Assembly (NCBI GenBank): GCA_964573475.1
Contig: CAZNJT010000031.1
Coordinates: 1 to 16,075 of the forward strand
Origin: CAVZKK01 sp964573475
Lineage (GTDB): Archaea; Thermoproteota; Bathyarchaeia; Bathyarchaeales; Bathycorpusculaceae
Length of the DNA: 16,075 bases
Direction: 5' to 3'
Position numbers and translations under genes: made by a program. Position 1 is the stretch's first letter. Every line of letters starts with the position of its first letter. Positions 1 through 5,202 of the stretch are shown piece by piece. The notes below the pieces were generated by a model. The model was not told the origin of the DNA. It was given only the letters and a program-made list of their open reading frames with translations, and made no database searches.

Positions 1-206
1 CGCGGGAAAAGTACATATACGAGGTGAAAGTAAAGAAATTGTCGCCTAAAAAGGCTGAAATGAAGGTACGATGTCAAGGAGGACTTTACGTTAAAGAATT
101 GGTGACTGGAGATGAAGGTAGAACAACACCGAGCGTCTCAGAAATTCTCAAAAACAGAGCGAAGCCTATAAAACTTGATGTTTTAAACGTGATTATGGAA
201 GGTTAA
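1..206 (+). CDS. pus10: tRNA pseudouridine synthase Pus10, C-terminal fragment
   Basis: This is the 3' end of a gene that enters from the left edge; the open frame runs from base 3 to the TAA at 204-206. The visible tail carries a segment, CQGGLYVKELVTGDEGRT, followed by a P-S-V-S-E-I-L stretch. I recognise this as the conserved C-terminal end of the archaeal Pus10 catalytic domain, where it forms part of the pseudouridine synthase fold. Known family role: formation of pseudouridine 54 and 55 in the T-loop of archaeal tRNAs. A GTG at 24 is only an internal valine, since the frame is open upstream of it. The rpl21e start follows 13 nt downstream, and pus10 next to rpl21e/rpoF is a familiar archaeal arrangement. 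The catalytic aspartate lies outside the window. Confidence 0.85.
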   Translation, partial: REKYIYEVKVKKLSPKKAEMKVRCQGGLYVKELVTGDEGRTTPSVSEILKNRAKPIKLDVLNVIMEG

Positions 207-219
207 AGGGGTAGAAAAA

Positions 220-519
220 ATGAGGAAATCTCGAGGGTACCGCGCCGGAACACGTCGCCTTCTAAAAAAGGAACCTAGAGAGCGAGGCAAGATAAGAATA
301 AGCAAACTACTATACGAATACCAGCCTGGAAGTCGCGTGGTCATCATGATAGATTCAAGCATCCAAAAAGGAATGCCCCACAAACGTTATCATGGTAAGG
401 TCGGAACAATCATTGATAAACGCGGCCGAAGTTTTATCGTAAGTGTCACCCAAGGAGAGGCTACCAAAGAAATAATTGTTAGACCAGAACATTTAGAACC
501 CTATAAGGTGCCATCATAA
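220..519 (+). CDS. rpl21e: Large ribosomal subunit protein eL21 (L21e)
   Basis: The 99-residue, very basic protein has the usual archaeal L21e length. It opens with MRKSRGYRAGTRRLLKK and contains the SH3-like barrel signature around H-K-R-Y-H-G-K-V-G-T-I-I (about residues 54-65) and a V-R-P-E-H-L motif near the end. Known role: a structural protein of the large subunit, at the central protuberance near 5S rRNA. The ATG at 220 is preceded by a purine-rich AAAGGGG element at about 205-211. The stop codon is immediately followed by the rpoF start, so the two are surely co-transcribed. This gene pair is a standard archaeal operon element. Confidence 0.95.
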   Translation: MRKSRGYRAGTRRLLKKEPRERGKIRISKLLYEYQPGSRVVIMIDSSIQKGMPHKRYHGKVGTIIDKRGRSFIVSVTQGEATKEIIVRPEHLEPYKVPS

Positions 520-858
520 ATGTCTGAAAAAGATGTAGGAGAAAAAAAACTTACTCTTCCACAAGTTAAAAAGTTGTTAGAATCAATGGGCGAAGAGAAT
601 CTTGATCAGTTCCAACGCCGCACGCTTGATTATCTTTCCAAGTTTTCTAAAGTGGATGCCGAGACAGCTGAAAAGCTCGTAGAAAAGCTTGTGACAGAAT
701 TTGGTTTGGAAAAAGATGAGGCGGTTCAAATTATTAATTGTATGCCAAAAACCGTTGAAGAGTTAAGGGTTTTTCTAGCTGGCGGCCGTAAAATTATTGA
801 AACATCAAAATTGGAAGCCATAGTTACCCTTTTAAATGAGCATCGAAAACTGAAATAG
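520..858 (+). CDS. rpoF: DNA-directed RNA polymerase subunit F (Rpb4 homologue)
   Basis: The 112-residue protein matches the size of archaeal RpoF. Its C-terminal two thirds form an HRDC-like helical region (LDQFQRRTLDYLSKFSKV at about residues 28-45, then an ...EKLVTEFGLEKDEAVQIIN... helix and the conserved M-P-K-T-V-E-E-L-R segment). Known role: pairs with RpoE (Rpb7) to form the stalk of archaeal RNA polymerase, assisting promoter opening and RNA binding. The ATG at 520 abuts the L21e stop codon (TAA then ATG, no gap), with an AAGGTG element about 10 nt upstream inside rpl21e. This suggests translational coupling of a ribosomal protein and a polymerase subunit. Identification rests on the recognised pattern plus operon position. 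Confidence 0.92.
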   Translation: MSEKDVGEKKLTLPQVKKLLESMGEENLDQFQRRTLDYLSKFSKVDAETAEKLVEKLVTEFGLEKDEAVQIINCMPKTVEELRVFLAGGRKIIETSKLEAIVTLLNEHRKLK

Positions 859-869
859 GCAAGTCTACT

Positions 870-881
870 ACTATTTTTAAG
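870..881 (+). promoter_or_regulatory. Possible TATA box for the DUF655 gene
   Basis: The only gap of any size in the left cluster (859-912) holds an AT-rich element, CTATTTTTAAG. Its centre lies about 26 nt before position 902, which would start a transcript just ahead of the GGCGG ribosome-binding element. It may give the DUF655-rsmA-methyltransferase half of the cluster its own promoter. This is sequence inference only. Confidence 0.35.
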
Positions 882-912
882 CAACAAAAAGGGTAGAATA
901 AAGGCGGATGTG

Positions 913-1479
913 ATGGAAAAGCGATACGAAGAGTACGGTTACGTTCTAGACTTCTTGCAGCATGGTCGCCCAGGGGTGCGCCCTTCTGGGAGGGCTGGTT
1001 ATCGAGCAGGAGCCCTAGTTCAGTTGATAGGCGAAGAGTTCTTCACACTTTTAGAAGCATTGGTTAAAGAAGGTGTTATTCTTAAGCCCTACGACCGCGT
1101 TTATGTTGGCAGGGAGAACCGTGAGGAAATCACGTATATAATTGGGCGGATAGGCTATGAGGAGTTAACTGCCGCTGCGAAGATGGAACTTCCAACGGTT
1201 ATCAGTAGAATCGTATTGAACCGTGAAAAATGGTTCGCCGACTTTTTCAATACTGCAAGGGCTATAACGCCAAGGATGCATGCGCTAGAACTGCTTCCCG
1301 GAATAGGAAAAAAGTACATGTGGCAAGTTGTAAATGAGCGTGAGAAAAAACCATTCGAAAGTTTTGATGATTTACAGAAGCGCACAGAGTTGCCCAATCC
1401 AGTCAAGCTGATTACTAAGAGGGTTTTAGAGGAGTTGGCTGGCGATAGCAAGTATCGGTTGTTTACGAGGGCTTACTAG
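913..1479 (+). CDS. DUF655 family protein (OB-like plus helix-hairpin-helix)
   Basis: The 188-residue protein belongs to the archaeal DUF655 family, recognised from its sequence and from its usual place between rpoF and ksgA. The N-terminal half (about 1-90) looks like a beta-rich nucleic-acid-binding fold starting with Y-G-Y-V-L-D-F-L. The C-terminal half (about 120-165) contains a helix-hairpin-helix signature, LELLPGIGKKYMWQVVNERE, followed by a F-x-S-F-D-D-L-Q-K-R helix. Such modules bind DNA or RNA without sequence specificity, and the family's function is not established. I prefer the ATG at 913 because GGCGG at 903-907 sits 5 nt upstream; an in-frame GTG at 910 would add one residue. 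Co-transcription with rsmA is likely (27 nt gap), which hints at a ribosome-related role. Confidence 0.85.
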   Translation: MEKRYEEYGYVLDFLQHGRPGVRPSGRAGYRAGALVQLIGEEFFTLLEALVKEGVILKPYDRVYVGRENREEITYIIGRIGYEELTAAAKMELPTVISRIVLNREKWFADFFNTARAITPRMHALELLPGIGKKYMWQVVNEREKKPFESFDDLQKRTELPNPVKLITKRVLEELAGDSKYRLFTRAY

Positions 1480-1506
1480 CATATTTTAGTTGGTTAGCGG
1501 GGTAAT

Positions 1507-2328
1507 ATGAATCTTTTAGAGAGAACGAAGTTTCTTCTTCGAAACTATCGAATTTTTCCGAATAAACTTTTAGGGCAAAACTTCATGGTTGAATCTTCAA
1601 TTTTGCAGAGTATGGTAAATTATGCTTCACTAAATCAGAACGACGTAATTTTGGATATTGGTGCCGGTTTAGGTTTTTTAACGCGTTTTCTGTCGAATAA
1701 ATGTAAAAGCGTTTTGGCTGTCGAATCTGATGCGCAGCTTGTGAAAATTTTGCGTGAGCAGCTAAAGAATTTGCCCAATGTCAAAATAATCGAGAGTGAT
1801 GTGCTCAAAGCACGTATTCCACAATTTAATAAAGTGGTTTCAATTCCTCCATATCATATTTCTTCGCGTTTACTTTTGTGGCTTTTTAGCAAAAATTTTG
1901 ATTGTGCAGTTTTAATTTTTCAAAAGGAATTCGCAAACAGACTTGTAGTTTCTATTGGAAGTGAAGACTATGGATGGTTGACAGTTTTTACCTATTACCA
2001 TGTAGAAGTTGAACTTTTAGACAATGTTCCCAAGTGGATGTTTTATCCGCAGCCAGAAGTGGATTCGATTATTATACGTTTAAAACAGCGGAAGATGCCG
2101 CCTTTCAAATTGAAGAATGAAGTGCTATTTAGGCAATTGGTTCAATCACTTTTCACGCAACGCAACAGGAAAGTTAGAAACGCCATATTGCCTTTCATGA
2201 AAGGTATACCTGCAATCGCAACAGAAAAGACTGTTAAGTTGACTGAGGCTTTTCCATTTGGTGATAAAAGGGTGAGAGAATTAGCCCCCGAAGACTTTGG
2301 AGCGTTAGCAAATGCCCTCTCCGATTAA
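1507..2328 (+). CDS. rsmA: Ribosomal RNA small subunit adenine dimethyltransferase (KsgA/Dim1), motif IV variant
   Basis: The 273-residue protein has the full KsgA/Dim1 layout. A G-Q-N-F entry motif lies near residue 23, the S-adenosylmethionine-binding motif I LDIGAGLG starts at residue 49, an acidic AVESD follows, and the P-x-P-x-V-D-S motif appears as YPQPEVDSIII. A basic C-terminal domain contains F-T-Q-R-N-R-K-V-R-N. Known role: N6,N6-dimethylation of the two adjacent adenosines in the 3'-terminal hairpin of 16S rRNA during late 30S assembly. The catalytic motif IV, normally N-L/I-P-Y, reads I113-P-P-Y here, so the asparagine that contacts the target base is replaced by isoleucine. The frame is intact, so this looks like a lineage variant rather than decay. 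The final 17 nt overlap the next gene. The ATG at 1507 follows a GCGGGG element. Confidence 0.9.
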   Translation: MNLLERTKFLLRNYRIFPNKLLGQNFMVESSILQSMVNYASLNQNDVILDIGAGLGFLTRFLSNKCKSVLAVESDAQLVKILREQLKNLPNVKIIESDVLKARIPQFNKVVSIPPYHISSRLLLWLFSKNFDCAVLIFQKEFANRLVVSIGSEDYGWLTVFTYYHVEVELLDNVPKWMFYPQPEVDSIIIRLKQRKMPPFKLKNEVLFRQLVQSLFTQRNRKVRNAILPFMKGIPAIATEKTVKLTEAFPFGDKRVRELAPEDFGALANALSD

Positions 2329-2926
2329 AAAGGTGTTTTTTGAAGATTACGTCTTCTTCGTTTCGGAAAACGTTTACGAGCCCGCTGAAGACTCGTTTCT
2401 TTTTGCTGAGAATCTAGTGGTTAGAGACGGCGATGTTGTCCTTGACATGGGAACTGGATGTGGCATATTAGGCGTAGTCGCAGCGAAAAAAGCGGCGAAG
2501 GTTGTTGCGGTTGATGTGAATCCTTATGCTGTTCGCTGTGCAAAGAAAAATGCGAAATTGAACGGTGTTTCGGATAAAATGTTCTTTGTGCAGGGAGACC
2601 TGTTCACAGCAATAAGGATTGGAGAAAGATTCGATTTGATTCTCTTTAATGCTCCATACTTGCCTTCAGAAAGTATTGAGGATACGTCTTGGCTTGGACG
2701 CGCTTGGTCTGGCGGGGTTGCTGGTAGACAAGTTGTTGACCACTTTATCCATGAGGCACCAAAATATCTGAAGCGGGATGGACGTGTCTTTTTGATGCAG
2801 TCCACTTTGTCTAATGTTGATGAAACTCTAAGAAAGGTTGAAGAAAATGGCTTAAAAGCGAGTGTTGTTGCGGGGTGTGATTTGCCATTTTTTGAAGCAA
2901 TAGTGCTTGTGAAAGCGGAACGCTGA
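2312..2926 (+). CDS. HemK2/Mtq2-type SAM-dependent methyltransferase
   Basis: The 204-residue protein has the length and order of the archaeal HemK2 family (eukaryotic Mtq2/N6AMT1). The N-terminal signature is VYEPAEDSFLFAENL, followed by SAM motif I LDMGTGCGILG, acidic AVDVNPYAV, and the catalytic N-P-P-Y-type motif as F-N-A-P-Y-L-P (N113 to Y116). Known role: methylation of the glutamine in the GGQ motif of the class-I release factor, usually with the partner Trm112; no trm112 is visible here. The second motif residue is Ala instead of Pro. The ATG at 2312 lies inside rsmA with GGAG at 2299-2302, so translation is coupled. The rsmA-hemK order is common in archaea. Other substrates of this fold cannot be excluded. 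Confidence 0.82.
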   Translation: MPSPIKKVFFEDYVFFVSENVYEPAEDSFLFAENLVVRDGDVVLDMGTGCGILGVVAAKKAAKVVAVDVNPYAVRCAKKNAKLNGVSDKMFFVQGDLFTAIRIGERFDLILFNAPYLPSESIEDTSWLGRAWSGGVAGRQVVDHFIHEAPKYLKRDGRVFLMQSTLSNVDETLRKVEENGLKASVVAGCDLPFFEAIVLVKAER

Positions 2927-2939
2927 ATTTTTTGGGAAG

Positions 2940-2948
2940 TTAAATAAG
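2940..2948 (+). promoter_or_regulatory. TATA box for the DUF3795 gene
   Basis: TTAAATAAG is centred about 26-28 nt upstream of the ATG at 2972. This spacing predicts a leaderless or nearly leaderless transcript, which agrees with the lack of a clear Shine-Dalgarno sequence in front of the gene. Confidence 0.45.
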
Positions 2949-2971
2949 TCTATTCATATAATTTAGGATGG

Positions 2972-3334
2972 ATGGTTTACATGGAGAGAATGGTTGGATA
3001 TTGTGGAATAGTCTGTTCTGATTGTCCGGTTTTGATGGCGACACGGAAGAATGATGATGCGGAGAGGCGGCGAGTTGCTGAAGTGTTTACTAAACAATAT
3101 GAGAGAGAATATAAGCCAGAGGACATTAACTGTGACGGTTGTTTGAGCGATAGTCCACGAATTTTCAGCTACTGCAATGTGTGTGAAATAAGGAAGTGTG
3201 GAAAGGAGAAAAGCGTTATGAACTGTGCTTCCTGCGCGGATTATCCGTGTGAAAAGCTCTCTAAATTGTTTGCTGGATATTCAAAAGCTAAAGAAACCTT
3301 AGATGAAATAAGACGTGAGTATGGCATCATTTGA
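2972..3334 (+). CDS. DUF3795 family cysteine-rich protein
   Basis: The 120-residue protein carries eleven cysteines in DUF3795-like spacing: G-Y-C-G-I-V-C-S-D-C near the start, then N-C-D-G-C, Y-C-N-V-C, K-C, N-C-A-S-C and Y-P-C. The pattern implies metal binding (zinc or iron-sulfur), but the family has no firm function. It lacks membrane segments and a signal peptide. Possible starts are ATG 2972, 2981 and 2990. The conserved core begins at G-Y-C-G, so any would be compatible; I take 2972 because it fits a leaderless transcript from the TATA box at 2940-2948. It is separated by 45 nt from the methyltransferase upstream and converges with the acetyltransferase gene downstream, leaving only 11 nt between them. 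Confidence 0.75.
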   Translation: MVYMERMVGYCGIVCSDCPVLMATRKNDDAERRRVAEVFTKQYEREYKPEDINCDGCLSDSPRIFSYCNVCEIRKCGKEKSVMNCASCADYPCEKLSKLFAGYSKAKETLDEIRREYGII

Positions 3335-3345
3335 AGGAACTTTGT

Positions 3346-3948
3346 CTATTGAAGGAGTTTCTGCAATCTCAGCTCGTCTCTTACTGGTAGTCCACCTATC
3401 CCTTTCAGGACCATGCCATGCTTTTCCGCTATAACGTTGGGTTTTACTTTGTAAATCTGAAACCCGAGGGACTGGTAAAATGCTAAAGCTGGCAAATCAT
3501 CATTTGAAGTTGAAACTAGCAACTTTTTCTTTCCAAGTCTTCTAGTTTCTGCTTCAACTTTTTCGATTAAGCTTTTGCCTACCCCAGCGTTTTGATATGG
3601 GGGCAATATGCCTAAAGTCACGATTATAATGGCATCATCCACTTTTGCGAAAGAAACAAATCCAGTAACGTCGTTTCCAGATTTTTTCGCTACATAAGTG
3701 GGAAGCTCTGCTACAATGAATTTTCTGTCAAAAGTAAGTTGCTCTTCCTCTCCCCAAAAACGTTGAACAATCTCCCGAATTTTTTTCCTTTCCTTGTCTA
3801 ATGTTACCTTGTCAATTGTGCAGTTCAAAGTGGTTTTCTTTATGCATGAGGTGCATACGGTTCGCAATTTAGCATGTTCTCTGCATACCATTCTTCCACA
3901 GACGCTACACTTGTAAATTGTATCTTTTCCGCAGTATTCACAGTTCAT
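3346..3948 (-). CDS. GNAT N-acetyltransferase with N-terminal double zinc-finger
   Basis: The 200-residue protein has two parts. Residues 1-35 hold a compact cross-brace-like zinc module with ligands C3, C6, C14, C17, C22, H25, C32 and C35, resembling B-box or HIT-type fingers. Residues about 45-180 form a GNAT domain. Its acetyl-CoA motif A is I-L-P-P-Y-Q-N-A-G-V-G-K-S-L, followed by the L-A-F-Y-Q-S-L-G-F segment typical of the last strands. The substrate is unknown; protein N-termini or lysines are possible, since the finger could recruit a partner. An upstream in-frame ATG at 3966 would add six residues. I choose 3948 because AAAGGAG (3963 down to 3957) lies 8 nt ahead of it and would otherwise be inside the coding region. 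The gene is divergent from the dCTP deaminase-like gene. Confidence 0.78.
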   Translation of the reverse strand: MNCEYCGKDTIYKCSVCGRMVCREHAKLRTVCTSCIKKTTLNCTIDKVTLDKERKKIREIVQRFWGEEEQLTFDRKFIVAELPTYVAKKSGNDVTGFVSFAKVDDAIIIVTLGILPPYQNAGVGKSLIEKVEAETRRLGKKKLLVSTSNDDLPALAFYQSLGFQIYKVKPNVIAEKHGMVLKGIGGLPVRDELRLQKLLQ

Positions 3949-3983
3949 GAAGTTCACTCCTTTCATTATGTTCTGTTAAAAAA

Positions 3984-3992
3984 GTATATAAC
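3984..3992. promoter_or_regulatory. Symmetric TATA element shared by two divergent genes
   Basis: GTATATAAC contains the palindrome TATATA and reads almost the same on both strands. On + it predicts a start near 4014, ahead of GGAGGT (4025-4030) and the ATG at 4039. On - it predicts a start near 3962, just ahead of the AAAGGAG and ATG at 3948 of the acetyltransferase. No other comparable AT-rich box is seen in the 90 nt between the two coding regions. Confidence 0.5.
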
Positions 3993-4038
3993 GTGAAAGT
4001 TTTATTATTGCTAGAAAAGCAGTTGGAGGTTTTAGCTG

Positions 4039-4560
4039 ATGTGTATCTTAGGTAAGGATAAGCTGAAGGAGCTTATTGAGAATTATAAGTGCATATACCC
4101 CCATGACTATAACCTGCTCGACGGAGACAGCTATGTCCTAACAGTCAAAGAAGAAACAACCCTCAATTACCTAGAACACAAAAACCTAATAACTTATGAA
4201 ACAGTTTTCGCACCACCAAACTATGTAGCTCATTTAACAGCAAAAAGCAAGTATGGAAGAATGGGTTTATCCTTCCTAAACGCGGCAAAAGTCCACAGCG
4301 GCTTCGTCGGAAGACTCGCCCTCGAACTTGTAAACCTAAGCAACGGCCGATGCCCCATCACGATTAAGCGTGGCGACCCTTTCATGCACATAGAATTCGT
4401 AACAAGAGAAGGCGAACCAGCACCATACATGGGAGAATACCAATTCCAATACTTAACCGACGACGAAATGCAAATGTACATTCCAATACTGAAAAAGGTT
4501 TTCCCAAACTACGATGAACTCGCTAAGACATGGTTCAAAAACAGACGGCTACAACCATAA
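4039..4560 (+). CDS. dcd: dCTP deaminase / dUTPase-superfamily protein
   Basis: The 173-residue protein matches the Dcd family. The start MCILGKDKLKEL, the phosphate-binding K-S-K-Y-G-R-M-G-L motif (S70, R74), the catalytic-glutamate strand L-A-L-E-L-V-N (E96) and the C-terminal P-Y-x-G-x-Y-Q motif, seen as PYMGEYQFQ, are all in order. Known activity of the family: deamination of dCTP to dUTP, sometimes combined with hydrolysis to dUMP, supplying dUMP for thymidylate. The usual D-P-G-F loop ahead of the catalytic strand reads H-S-G-F here, and the protein ends with a roughly 20-residue tail beyond the fold, so substrate preference (dCTP, dUTP or both) cannot be set from sequence. The ATG at 4039 has a strong GGAGGT 8 nt upstream. 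It is probably monocistronic. Confidence 0.8.
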   Translation: MCILGKDKLKELIENYKCIYPHDYNLLDGDSYVLTVKEETTLNYLEHKNLITYETVFAPPNYVAHLTAKSKYGRMGLSFLNAAKVHSGFVGRLALELVNLSNGRCPITIKRGDPFMHIEFVTREGEPAPYMGEYQFQYLTDDEMQMYIPILKKVFPNYDELAKTWFKNRRLQP

Positions 4561-4642
4561 AAACAAGACTGATAGCATATTCTGATTTTAAAACTTGATT
4601 TAAAATTCATAACTTTAATCAAAACACATCGTCAACAAATCG

Positions 4643-4652
4643 TTTAAATATA
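4643..4652 (+). promoter_or_regulatory. TATA box for the rpl10e-ppsA unit
   Basis: The 123-nt gap between dcd and rpl10e is AT-rich and holds TTTAAATATA, centred about 26 nt before position 4673. Transcription from there would give a short leader beginning at the AAAGGGG ribosome-binding element (4669-4675), with the ATG at 4684. Two imperfect copies of a TGATTT(T)AAAA string lie farther upstream, between about 4580 and 4605; their meaning is unclear. Confidence 0.5.
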
Positions 4653-4683
4653 ACGGTTATGGTATGCCAAAGGGGAATACAAA

Positions 4684-5202
4684 ATGCGCGGAAAAAATTA
4701 CAGAGTCGTTAAAGGCCAGTCTTACACTAGAACAGAATTTGTAAAGGGGTTTCCACCCCCGAAAATAAACAAATTCACCATGGGCGATACCAAGGCAAAA
4801 TTCGAATATGAGGCTAGGCTTATAGCCTTGGAAGGGGCTCAAATCCGCCACAACGCCCTAGAAGCAGCACGCGTGGCAACAAACCATGAATTAATGGAAA
4901 AACTTACAAACAATTACTGCTTACGTGTTCAACCTTACCCGCACACAATCCTTAGAGAAAACAAGATGATTTTTGGCGCGCATGCGGACCGTCTTTCAGA
5001 TGGTATGCGAGGGTCTTTCGGAAAACCCATCGGAACTGCAGCGCGTGTAAAACCTGACCAAACAATTATTACCGTCAATGTGAATGCAAACGGCGTCGAA
5101 ATCGCCAAAAGAGCTCTAAAACTTGGAAGCACCAAACTTCCAATTCCATGCAGAATAATCGTAGAAAAAGTGCAAACAGAAGAGGTGAAAGCCATTGACT
5201 GA
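4684..5202 (+). CDS. rpl10e: Large ribosomal subunit protein uL16 (archaeal L10e)
   Basis: The 172-residue protein is an archaeal L10e/L16 of normal length. It begins MRGKNYRVVKGQSYTRTEF and includes the conserved L-R-V-Q-P-Y-P-H segment, H-A-D-R-L-S-D-G-M-R-G-S-F-G-K-P and the C-terminal K-L-P-x-P-C-R-I-I strand. Known role: binds 23S rRNA at the base of the central protuberance and organises the A-site tRNA pocket; it is a late assembly protein. It uses a clear AAAGGGG ribosome-binding element 8 nt ahead of the ATG. Its last eight bases overlap the TTG start of ppsA, so a ribosomal protein and a central carbon enzyme are translationally coupled here. Confidence 0.95.
   Translation: MRGKNYRVVKGQSYTRTEFVKGFPPPKINKFTMGDTKAKFEYEARLIALEGAQIRHNALEAARVATNHELMEKLTNNYCLRVQPYPHTILRENKMIFGAHADRLSDGMRGSFGKPIGTAARVKPDQTIITVNVNANGVEIAKRALKLGSTKLPIPCRIIVEKVQTEEVKAID

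Noticed and set aside
4664..4684. ATG at 4664 upstream of rpl10e
   Set aside because: It is out of frame with rpl10e, and the AAAGGGG element serves the ATG at 4684.
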